Source: Myxococcaceae bacterium
GTDB lineage: Bacteria; Myxococcota_A; Polyangia; Polyangiales; Ga0077539
Direction of reading: 5' to 3'
Assembly (NCBI GenBank): GCA_004297725.1
Contig: SCUS01000166.1
Location: 1 to 64,000 of the forward strand
Length of the DNA: 64,000 bases
A program made the translations under genes and the position numbers. Below, in pieces: positions 6,552-14,203 of this stretch. The notes under the pieces were generated by a model. The model was not told the origin of the DNA and ran no database searches. It was given only the letters and a program-made list of their open reading frames with translations. Positions within the stretch are counted from its first letter, which is position 1, and the number at the start of each line of letters is the position of its first letter.

Positions 6552-8315
6552 TCAGGCCAGGTTCACGTGGAAGATGCGCTGGCCCATGAGCAGGGCGTCG
6601 CCGTGGTTGAGGGCGCGGGTGCCGCGGATGCGGGCGTAGGTGCCGTTCGAGCTCTTGAGGTCGACCAGGAAGACCTGGGGGCCGATGGCGAGGAGCTGGC
6701 AGTGGAGGCCAGAGATCCAGCCGTCGTTGGGGAAGCGCACGTCCGAGCGGGAGCGCCCGAGGGTGAGGCCCGTCGGGGGAATGGCCAGCGGGAAGAGCGC
6801 CTTGTCGACGTCGCGGCCCACCACCAGCGAGAGGTAGCCCACCGCGTCGGGAGAGACCATCACCCCGGGGGGAGGCCGGTGGTCGAAGCGGAGGATGATG
6901 CGCCCCAGGCAGAACTGGTCGCCCTCCTGCAACTCGATGCGCTGGTTGGGAGCGACGCGGGCGTAGACGCCGTTGCGCGATCCCTCGTCGCGCACCCACG
7001 CCGCGCCGCCCTTCACGATCACCGTGGCGTGGCGGCTGGAGAGCAGGTTGTCCTCCGCGAAGATGCCGCCGACCTCGCGCCCGATGAGGTTGTCTCCCTC
7101 GTTGAGGGGCATCTCCCCCTGCTCGCTTCCATCGAGCTGGGTCACCATCAGCCGGGGGCGGTTGATGCCGAGCGCGCCGCGCACCTCGGTCATGTTCTCG
7201 AGCGGAACGTCCTGGTGGAAGGAGGGCTGCTGCGGAGGAGGCCATGCGCCGCCGACCGGTCCGACCGTGGCGGCGCGGGGGCGAGAGGCGGGCACCGGGG
7301 CCGGACCGCCCGGGAAGCTGTTGACCCCCGGCATCGCCGTCATCGGGCGAGCGAGGGGAGGCGCCCCGGGAGGCGCGGCGAAGGGGTTGTTGAGCGCGGC
7401 GAAGGGGTCCGCCGGGGGCATCGGCTGCGAGCGCGCCGTGGAGGCGTAGGGATCGCTCGGAGCCACGTTGGCGAAGGCATCGCCGCCCGAGCCGAAGGGG
7501 TCGGACGACGCGAAGGGATCGCCGCTGCCATAGGCCGGCACCGGGGGAGGACCCATGGGAGGCATCGCCACGGGAGGAGGCATCCCCACCGGGGGCGGTC
7601 CCATGGGCGGCACCGGCGGAGGCATGTTGACGGGCGGAGGCACCGGGGCCATGCCCGATCCGAAGGGGTTGGGCGCCACCGGGGGCGGCGCTCCGAAGCC
7701 ACCGACCGGGGGAGGAAAGCCCGCGGGCATGGCGCTCACCAGCGGAGGAAAGCCGCCCATGGGAGGAGGCATCGCGGCAGGACCCGAAGGGGCGACCGGA
7801 GGCGGCGCGGCGCCAGGGAGCGGCGGCATCGCGCCCAGCAGCGGAGGCGGACCACCCATCGGAGGCGGCGCGCCCGCCAGCGAGGGCGGAGGACCGTGGG
7901 GAGAGGACGGCGGCGGCGATCCGAAGCCCGGGGGAGCGCCCATGGCCCCGAGGCCCGGAGGCGCGCCGAGGGAGGGCATCGGACCGAGCAGCGGCCCACC
8001 GGCGGACGAGGGCGGAGGCCCCAGCGGCGCCGAGGGGTTGTGCTGGTTGGACGAGAGCGACGGAGGCGCGTTGAGCGGCGCCGGGCCACCACCGAAGGAG
8101 GGCGGACCCATCGGCGGACCCAGCGGAGCAGGCCCCGGAGGTCCACCGGCAGGGCGGGGCGCGCCCAGGGGAGGCGGCGGTTGAAGCCTCGGCGGGGCGC
8201 CGAGGGGAGGCGGGCGACCGGCGCTACCCCGGCCGTGCAGGTCGGTGCCGCAGCCCAGACAGAACCGAACGTCCTCGGGGTTTTCCTTGCCGCACCGCGG
8301 GCAGGTGATGTTCAC
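6552..8315 (-). CDS. Zinc-ribbon protein with Pro/Gly-rich middle and two C-terminal FHA domains, 588 aa
   Basis: The GTG at 8315 is chosen because GGGAG lies about 7-8 nt upstream and it places a zinc ribbon at the N-terminus (C5, C8, C19, C22). About 330 residues of low-complexity Pro/Gly/Met/Ala follow (PPPLGAP, PPMGGPP words), then two FHA domains at about 400-480 (GREVGG, SSRHA, SRNG) and 510-588 (LGRSRSD, SGLHCQ, SSNGTY). FHA domains bind phosphothreonine, so this is a cytoplasmic adaptor in Ser/Thr-kinase signalling; myxobacteria have many such kinases. No kinase is next to it. The disordered middle probably acts as a flexible tether. An upstream ATG at 8387 would add 24 residues without domain content. 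Confidence 0.85.
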   Translation of the reverse strand: MNITCPRCGKENPEDVRFCLGCGTDLHGRGSAGRPPPLGAPPRLQPPPPLGAPRPAGGPPGPAPLGPPMGPPSFGGGPAPLNAPPSLSSNQHNPSAPLGPPPSSAGGPLLGPMPSLGAPPGLGAMGAPPGFGSPPPSSPHGPPPSLAGAPPPMGGPPPLLGAMPPLPGAAPPPVAPSGPAAMPPPMGGFPPLVSAMPAGFPPPVGGFGAPPPVAPNPFGSGMAPVPPPVNMPPPVPPMGPPPVGMPPPVAMPPMGPPPVPAYGSGDPFASSDPFGSGGDAFANVAPSDPYASTARSQPMPPADPFAALNNPFAAPPGAPPLARPMTAMPGVNSFPGGPAPVPASRPRAATVGPVGGAWPPPQQPSFHQDVPLENMTEVRGALGINRPRLMVTQLDGSEQGEMPLNEGDNLIGREVGGIFAEDNLLSSRHATVIVKGGAAWVRDEGSRNGVYARVAPNQRIELQEGDQFCLGRIILRFDHRPPPGVMVSPDAVGYLSLVVGRDVDKALFPLAIPPTGLTLGRSRSDVRFPNDGWISGLHCQLLAIGPQVFLVDLKSSNGTYARIRGTRALNHGDALLMGQRIFHVNLA

Positions 8316-8475
8316 CGAAGTTCTCCCGACACCGCCATCGTTTGCCGCTCCGCCGCGCGCATCACGCTCGGGGGCGCAACTTCCCACAGCCCCGCGGGGC
8401 GTGTCCAGCCTCGGCGTGAGGCGGTGGTGCTACAGCCTGCGCGAACGCTGGGGCTCGCGCTCAAGGGCTCGCGCG

Positions 8476-8651
8476 GCCCCCTTCCCCGCTGCCGCGCGCC
8501 CTACCCCCGCCTCGGGGGCAGGGCTCAGGGGATCGAGGACGCGTGCTCGAACGGGCACCGCGGAAGCCTGCCAGTACGATCTCTCTGTCGGCAGCCCCCT
8601 GAGCCCTGCCCCCGAGGCGGGGGTAGGGCGCGCGGCAGCGGGGAAGGGGGC
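8476..8651. repeat. Long perfect inverted repeat, copy A (56-bp arms)
   Basis: The arms at 8476-8531 and 8596-8651 are perfect reverse complements over 56 bp, starting GCCCCCTTCCCCGCTGCC. Each arm contains an inner hairpin (GCCCTACCCCCG...CGGGGGCAGGGC). The 64-bp centre is also shared with the copy at 63811-63992. It sits between the lipoprotein stop (8671) and the FHA gene start (8315), both minus strand. There is no reading frame in it. The remainder of this 355-bp gap (8316-8475) must carry the FHA gene's promoter; no clear -35/-10 is seen. Confidence 0.9.
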
Positions 8652-8670
8652 ACTCCCCACGCCGCGCCGC

Positions 8671-10275
8671 TCAGTCCGAGGGGATGCCCGCGGGGCAGAC
8701 GTTTCCCGCGGCGGGCATCGAGGGCACCACCCGGATCACCGCGCCCTGCGACGAGGCGGAGGTCACCGCGGCGCCGGCCACCCTCCCGGGGAAGCTGTGA
8801 GGCGCCAGCTCGTTGGGGAGCGACCAGGTCGCGCCACGGGCCGTCACGATGGTCAGCGAGTAGCGCCCCGAGGGAAGGCCCCGGTCTCCCGCGCAGCGAG
8901 AGCCAGGAGGGAGCGGTCCTGCGGCGGCCGCGATGGGGGCCGGGAGCTTCGGCACCACCGCCGCCCAGTCTCGCTCGGGGTTCGAGCCTCGGATCTCGAA
9001 GGCCACCGGAGGAAACACCACCCTCACCGAGGGCTGCACCACCGGAGGCGCAGGGGAGGGGCGCACGATGCTGGCGAAGTCCTGCAAGCCCGTGTTGGGG
9101 GCCACGCTGCCGAAGATCACCACGGGAACGGTTCCGGGCGCGCGCTCGGGCTGGTTGAGCGCGCTCACCACGCGGGCGAGGGCGAGCGGGTCGGGCGAGG
9201 CCGAGGAGAGCACCGCGCGCTCCTCGGCGTTGGGCTCGTGGAGCTTCACCATGATGGCGAGCGGAAACACCCACGGAAAGCGGAGCACCGGGGGCTCTCC
9301 GCCCGCGAGGTTGGGGGCGAAGAGGGTGGGGTGCTGCGCCCGGTAGACCGTCCCCAGCGCGAAGGAGATCGGGTTGCCGAAGAGCACCCCCGCGTTGGCC
9401 GCGGGCTGCACCTCCGCCTCGGGCAATCCACCGTTGAGGGTGAGCGTGGGAAGCGCCCCGAGGAAGCCCAGCACGTCCGTCGCAGGCACGTTGCTGGGGA
9501 GCTCATAGGCCCTGGACTCCGGAGCGCTGAAGCCGGTGCGGGACGCGTAGGTCACCTGCGCGGCGCCAGGGGCCGATGGGCGTGGCTCGAAGGCGACGGG
9601 GGTGAGGGTCTGTCCCCGGTCGGGGGGCGAAGGGCTCACATGGAAGATCGGGCGGTCTTCGGTGATGGGCGCACCGAGGAAGACCGTGACGTCGCTGGTG
9701 ACCGCGCCCGTCTCCGGGAGGGTGTATCCGCCATTGCCGTTGGGCACGCCGACGGGGATGTTGATGAAGGTCGGAACGGCCGCCCTGGGGTCGAGCACGG
9801 CGCCGCCGCCCACGTCTCCCCGCACGGGCTGGCTCCTCACTCCATAGATGGGATGGAATCCGGTGCGTTCATCCCTGTTGGAATAGAAGGCCCTCAGCTG
9901 ATAGACGCCCGCGGCGGTGATGTTGGGAAAGACGAAGGGCACGCTCGCCCTCACCGCGCCCCCCGCGGTGGGGATGAGAGAGCGGAAGACCTGGGATGCG
10001 GGGAGGGTCTGCACCGACTCGGCGGTGGTGGCGAGTCCCTGCGGGGGCGGAGGGTTGTCGGCCCGGAAGAGCAGCAGCACCACGCGGCCGAGGGGTGTTC
10101 CCTCGCGGTCGAGGGAGGGGGCGGGGCCCTCGTAGAGGAGGGTTCCTTCGATGCGGGCGAGGGGGGCGTTGTGGTTGGGAAAGCCGTCCTCGCGGTCGCG
10201 GTCGAGCGGCGCGTCGCCGCAGCCGAAGGCGGCGAGGAGGAGGGGAGCGAGGAGCAGCGTTCGGGGGCGGTTCAT
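8671..10275 (-). CDS. Outer-envelope lipoprotein of unknown function, 534 aa
   Basis: The ATG at 10275 (MNRPRTLLLAPLLL) has TTGGAG about 9 nt upstream and gives a signal peptide with lipobox LAAFGC, so the mature protein begins at Cys19 and is lipid-anchored. The remainder is beta-rich with many Pro and Gly, for example RIEGTLLYEGPAP, VRASVPFVFPNITAAGVYQL and GGYTLPETGAVTSDVTVFLG, suggesting Ig-like or transthyretin-like extracellular modules. No enzyme motif is visible. It begins 15 bp after the stop of the TonB-dependent receptor gene, so the two form an operon and it may be a surface partner in binding the receptor's ligand, as SusD-like lipoproteins are for SusC. It shows no SusD sequence pattern. 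Confidence 0.78.
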   Translation of the reverse strand: MNRPRTLLLAPLLLAAFGCGDAPLDRDREDGFPNHNAPLARIEGTLLYEGPAPSLDREGTPLGRVVLLLFRADNPPPPQGLATTAESVQTLPASQVFRSLIPTAGGAVRASVPFVFPNITAAGVYQLRAFYSNRDERTGFHPIYGVRSQPVRGDVGGGAVLDPRAAVPTFINIPVGVPNGNGGYTLPETGAVTSDVTVFLGAPITEDRPIFHVSPSPPDRGQTLTPVAFEPRPSAPGAAQVTYASRTGFSAPESRAYELPSNVPATDVLGFLGALPTLTLNGGLPEAEVQPAANAGVLFGNPISFALGTVYRAQHPTLFAPNLAGGEPPVLRFPWVFPLAIMVKLHEPNAEERAVLSSASPDPLALARVVSALNQPERAPGTVPVVIFGSVAPNTGLQDFASIVRPSPAPPVVQPSVRVVFPPVAFEIRGSNPERDWAAVVPKLPAPIAAAAGPLPPGSRCAGDRGLPSGRYSLTIVTARGATWSLPNELAPHSFPGRVAGAAVTSASSQGAVIRVVPSMPAAGNVCPAGIPSD

Positions 10276-10290
10276 CTCACATCGCTCCAA

Positions 10291-12822
10291 TCAATACCGG
10301 AAGGCGACCGTGGCCATCACCCGGGCCCCGATGGGGGCGCCGAAGGGGTGCTGACGGGCGCGGTTGTCCGTGAGGTTGGTGCCGCTGACGCCGAACTCCA
10401 GCCGGTCTCGGAGCGCGCGATATCCGACACGCCCATTCAAGAGGAAATACGTGTCCATCGCATAGGAGGTGTAGATGACCCCCCTCGCAACGTCGAAGTC
10501 CTGCTCTCTCCACACCTGAGAGGAGACGAGGTTGCCGGTGAGCTCCACGTCGAGGCCGAAGGCGGTGCGCACCTGGGCGCCCAGGTTGAGCTTGTGCCTC
10601 GGCGTGCGCTGGTCTCCCTCGCGGAGCGTGCCCGACTGCTGCTGGGTGTACGCGAAGGTGTAGTTGGCGAAGAGGTCGAGGCCCTCGATGGGGGAGGCCC
10701 GCACCGCCGCCTCGACGCCGTACATGGACGTGGCGAAGGGGTCGTTGGCGAAGCGGAAGCGCCCGACGTCCACCAGGCCGCCCGGGTTGCTGGCGCCGGG
10801 GAGCGGGTTGAACAGCACGTTGGTGAGCTCGATGAGGTCGACGCCTCGCATGAAGAAGGCGCCGAGCTCGTACTGGAAGCGGTCGCTGGTCTGGTCCTGC
10901 CAGCCGAGGTCGACGGAGATGGCGCTCTCGGCGGAGAGGCGCTGCTGGCCGTTGTTGAACACCTCGCCGCCCTGCCCCTGCACCGCGATGCCGGGCACCG
11001 GCGAGGGGTTGGCCAGGTCGAGGTAGAGCTCGAGCATGGTGGGCGTGCGGAAGGAGGTCGCCCCGGTGAGTCGAAGCGCCCTCCTCGGGGTGGGCTTGTA
11101 GATCAGCGCGAGGCGGGGAGAGAGCACCGGGGAGTCGAGCACCGGGTGGCGGTCGACGCGCAGCGACGCGGTGGTCGAGAACCAGCTGGTGAAGCGCGCC
11201 TGCGCCTGCACGAAGCCCGCGAAGTGGTGCAGCAGGTGGTCGGCGTCGAGGAAGGAGAAGGAGATGTGCTTCGCGCGGTAGCTGCCGCCGAGGGTCAGGT
11301 CGAAGGGGATGCTCCCGAGCTGGAAGCCGCGCTGGTAGCGGGCCTCCACGTCGATGATGTCCTGGGTGAACTGGGTGTTGATCGGAGGCGTTCCGATGCG
11401 CTGCAGCACCTCGCCGGAGGTGCCCTCGACGTGGTTCATGAAGGCGCGCGCGGTGAAGCCCCCGACGTTCAATTGCAGGTGCGGCTGGATGAAGGAGATG
11501 TCCGTCCAGAAGCGCCGCAGCGGGCCGATGGCGTTGAACCAGATGGTCCCGGTGGAGGCCGCGAGTCCGCCCTGGAGGGAGACATGGCGGGAGAGCTGGG
11601 AGCGCAGGTCGAGGTCGGCGTGGAGGTTCTGGAGCGAGAGGTTGAGGTCGCCCGCGCCGATGCGGTAGGCGAGGTCCGTCGCAGGCACCAGCCGGCCGAA
11701 GGTCTGCCCCTGCTCATAGCCGACGCCGGTGCGATACCCGACGCTGCCCGAGCGCCCGCTGTGGGTGATGGCGGTGCGAAACACCCCGCCGTTGCCGGCG
11801 CCCACGGCGACCGAGCTGCGCCCCTCGCCGGGGGTGCGGGTGATGATGTTGACGACCCCGGAGTAGGCGTCCGCGCCGTAGAGGGCCGAGCCGGGGCCGC
11901 GGATGACCTCGATGCGCTCGATCTCCTCGGGGTTGACCGGCAGCAGCGACCAGAGGGTGACGCCGATGAAGTCGAGGTAGACCGAGCGCCCGTCGATGAG
12001 CACCAGCACCCGGTTGGAGAGGCGGCGGTTGAAGCCCCGGATGCCCACCTGCTGGTCGCTGTTGTCGAGCGACATCACGTCGACGCCCACCGCGCGGCGC
12101 AGCATCTCCGCGACGTTGGTGAGCCCGGAGAGGCGGATGTCCTGCGCGGTGATGACCGTGGTGGCGTTGGGAGAGTCGAGCGGGCTCTGGGCCGTGAGGG
12201 TCGCGGTGACCACGCGCTCCTCGTAGGTGTCCTCCGCGCCGCGGGCGGGACCCGCCGCAGGGGCGACCGCCGGTGGCGCCGCGGGGGTCGCGGGCGCGGC
12301 GGGTGCGGTCGTCGAGGGCGCTCCGCCGGTGAGCTGCACCAGGGCGTTGACGGCGTTGCGGAGCGCGATGACCTGCTCCGGGGAGAGGGCGCCCAGGGGG
12401 ATGACCGGGCTCACCGCGGGGGGCGCGTCGGTCGGGGCGGAGGGCGTCGGGCTCGGAGGGGTGACCGTGGTGGCTGCGGCGCGGCGACGCTGCTCGAGAT
12501 CGCGGAGGGTCTGCTCGACCTCGGCCCGGTCTTCGACATCCCCCTGGAGGTATCGCTGGTAGTAGTCGATGGCCCGATCGACGTCTCCCAGGTCGGAGTA
12601 CGCCCGGGCGATGTTGAAGAGCACGTTGACGTTGGGGAGGATGGCGTAGGCCGCCTGGAACTCCTCGATGGCGCGCACGTACTGGCGCTGCGTGACGAGG
12701 TCGAGGCCCGCGCGGAAGTGGCGTCGCGCGTCGGCGCGCTCGTCGGCGTGGGCGGCTCGGGGGAGGGCGCCGAGGGCGGCGGCGAGGCTGACTGCGAGGA
12801 GGATGCGGTTGCGCGTGTTCAC
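10291..12822 (-). CDS. TonB-dependent outer-membrane receptor with N-terminal TPR module, 843 aa
   Basis: The signal peptide (residues 1-26, cut after AHA) is followed by TPR-like helices at 28-115 (RRHFRAGLDLVTQRQYVRAI, NVNVLFNIARAYSDLGDVDR). A Pro/Ala/Thr linker reaches about 195, then a plug domain at 200-328 with the typical VITAQDI, IRGFNRR, VLIDGRSVY, IERIEVIRGPGSALYGADAYSGVVNI. A 22-strand-type beta barrel continues to the end, closing with MATVAFRY. Such receptors import bound ligands using TonB energy. The periplasmic TPR in front of the plug is unusual and could contact a partner protein. The following lipoprotein gene is 15 bp downstream. The ligand cannot be told from the sequence. 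Confidence 0.9.
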   Translation of the reverse strand: MNTRNRILLAVSLAAALGALPRAAHADERADARRHFRAGLDLVTQRQYVRAIEEFQAAYAILPNVNVLFNIARAYSDLGDVDRAIDYYQRYLQGDVEDRAEVEQTLRDLEQRRRAAATTVTPPSPTPSAPTDAPPAVSPVIPLGALSPEQVIALRNAVNALVQLTGGAPSTTAPAAPATPAAPPAVAPAAGPARGAEDTYEERVVTATLTAQSPLDSPNATTVITAQDIRLSGLTNVAEMLRRAVGVDVMSLDNSDQQVGIRGFNRRLSNRVLVLIDGRSVYLDFIGVTLWSLLPVNPEEIERIEVIRGPGSALYGADAYSGVVNIITRTPGEGRSSVAVGAGNGGVFRTAITHSGRSGSVGYRTGVGYEQGQTFGRLVPATDLAYRIGAGDLNLSLQNLHADLDLRSQLSRHVSLQGGLAASTGTIWFNAIGPLRRFWTDISFIQPHLQLNVGGFTARAFMNHVEGTSGEVLQRIGTPPINTQFTQDIIDVEARYQRGFQLGSIPFDLTLGGSYRAKHISFSFLDADHLLHHFAGFVQAQARFTSWFSTTASLRVDRHPVLDSPVLSPRLALIYKPTPRRALRLTGATSFRTPTMLELYLDLANPSPVPGIAVQGQGGEVFNNGQQRLSAESAISVDLGWQDQTSDRFQYELGAFFMRGVDLIELTNVLFNPLPGASNPGGLVDVGRFRFANDPFATSMYGVEAAVRASPIEGLDLFANYTFAYTQQQSGTLREGDQRTPRHKLNLGAQVRTAFGLDVELTGNLVSSQVWREQDFDVARGVIYTSYAMDTYFLLNGRVGYRALRDRLEFGVSGTNLTDNRARQHPFGAPIGARVMATVAFRY

Positions 12823-12935
12823 CGGCGTCTCGTGCGGCGGGAGGGAGGAGCCTGAGGTCCCCCGACAGGACCGCCGCGGACGGTACCCCCTACGCGGCGT
12901 CGGAGGGAAGGCGCTCGCGACTCACGGCTCGCGAC

Positions 12936-14144
12936 TCACCTCCGCAGCGCTCGCTCCACCAGCGGGATGCGGTCCTGCCCCCAGTAGAGCTCGGTGCCGT
13001 CGACCACCCAGGTGGGCGCCCCGAAGACCCCGGCGCTCTCCGCGTGCTTCGTCGCGTCGACCAGGGCCTTCTTCACCTCCGGGTCGTTGGTGCGCGCCAG
13101 CACCTGCGCCGCGTCGTCTCCCAGGTACTCCGAGAGCACGGCCTCGTCGCCGATGTCCCGCCCTTCGGCCCAGTACGCGCGAAACACCGCGTCGCGGAAG
13201 GCGTCTCGCCGCGCCTCGGGGAGCGCGATGTAGGCCCGCAGGGCCTTGATGCTGTTCACCGGAAAGATCGCCGGGAAGCTGAGCGGCACTCCCCAGAACT
13301 CCGCCCAGCGGTTCATGTCATCAAAGTAGTAGCGCCGCTTGGCGTCGCTCCATGTATTGAGGGGCACCAGCTCCTGTCCGATGGACTTGAAGAGCCCGCC
13401 GAGCAGCATCGGCCGCCACACCAGCGTCGCGCCGGTGCGCTCGGCCAGCGCCTTCGCCTGCGTCGCGCCGAGGTACGCGAAGGGCGATGAGAAGTCCCAA
13501 TAGATTTCGAGCGTGTGTGCCATGGAGGGTTCCTTGGTGGATGGGGAGAGGTAGCGCTCGGGGGTGAGTCCCTCGACGAAGTGCGCGCGGTCCTGTCCCC
13601 AGTAGAGGGCGGCGCCGTCGATCACGTAGGCGGGCGCGCCGAAGATGCCCAGGGCCACCGCCTGATCGGTCTCCCTCCTCAGCGCGTCGCGGAGCGCGTC
13701 GCCGGAGAGCGTCGCGAGGACTGCGTCGGCGTCGTGGCCCGCGGCGGCGAGCACGTCGCGCATCGTGGCGGGGTCGGAGATCTCCCGGTTGTCTACCCAG
13801 TAGGCGCGGAAGAAGCCGTGGATGACCGCCGGGTCGCAGCCCGTGGCCAGCGTCGCCCGCAGCGCCTCCACCGAGCGCATCGGGTGACCCGGGGGCATCC
13901 GAAGCGGGGCGTCGAACTCGCGGGACCAGCGCTTGAGGTCGTCGGCGTTGTGCTTCGCCTTCTGCGGCGAGAGCGTGGCGAAGAGCTTCTGCGGCGTGGC
14001 GTTGGCGCGGAAGACCCCGCCCAGCAGCATCGGGCGCCAGCGGAGCTCGTCGCCGGTGCGCCGCGCCAGGGACTCCACCTGGGTGCTCGCCAGATAGGCG
14101 TAGGGGCAGGTGTAGTCGAACCAGAAATCGAGCCGCCGCGGCAT
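12936..14144 (-). CDS. Fused tandem 2-hydroxychromene-2-carboxylate isomerase / DsbA-like protein, 402 aa
   Basis: Two homologous thioredoxin-fold (DsbA/HCCA isomerase) domains lie in one frame, at 1-200 and 208-402. Both have a DF-x-(S/C)P-(Y/F)AYL N-terminal motif, WRPMLLGG-x-F, FFRAYW/VFRAYW, GIFGAP/GVFGAP and LYWGQDR. HCCA isomerases are glutathione-dependent enzymes of aromatic degradation; relatives are GST kappa-like. Domain 1 has TCPYAY (Cys13), domain 2 has SSPFAY, the catalytic Ser position. The linker LSPSTKEPS reads through what looks like a former gene junction, with an intact ribosome binding site before an internal ATG at 13523. Most family members are single-domain (about 200 aa), so the fusion is a tandem duplication with loss of a stop codon. 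Confidence 0.88.
   Translation of the reverse strand: MPRRLDFWFDYTCPYAYLASTQVESLARRTGDELRWRPMLLGGVFRANATPQKLFATLSPQKAKHNADDLKRWSREFDAPLRMPPGHPMRSVEALRATLATGCDPAVIHGFFRAYWVDNREISDPATMRDVLAAAGHDADAVLATLSGDALRDALRRETDQAVALGIFGAPAYVIDGAALYWGQDRAHFVEGLTPERYLSPSTKEPSMAHTLEIYWDFSSPFAYLGATQAKALAERTGATLVWRPMLLGGLFKSIGQELVPLNTWSDAKRRYYFDDMNRWAEFWGVPLSFPAIFPVNSIKALRAYIALPEARRDAFRDAVFRAYWAEGRDIGDEAVLSEYLGDDAAQVLARTNDPEVKKALVDATKHAESAGVFGAPTWVVDGTELYWGQDRIPLVERALRR
13523..13535 (-). promoter_or_regulatory. Internal ribosome binding site at the domain junction of the fused isomerase
   Basis: On the coding strand AAGGA (13535-13531) stands 7 nt before an in-frame ATG (13523-13521, MAHTLEIYW) that begins the second isomerase domain. 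This is either a relic of two separate genes or a site for making domain 2 on its own. Confidence 0.55.
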
Positions 14145-14203
14145 TCTCGAAGGAGAACACCGGGCGGGGGTGTCGGGTCAACGCCCGATGGTATGGTTCG
14201 AGG

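Noticed and set aside
8245..12855. A 1536-codon open frame on the plus strand, antisense to the TonB receptor and lipoprotein genes
   Set aside because: The product is Arg/Gly/His-rich without domains, while the opposite strand encodes complete recognised proteins. Very high GC makes stop codons rare, so long antisense frames are expected.
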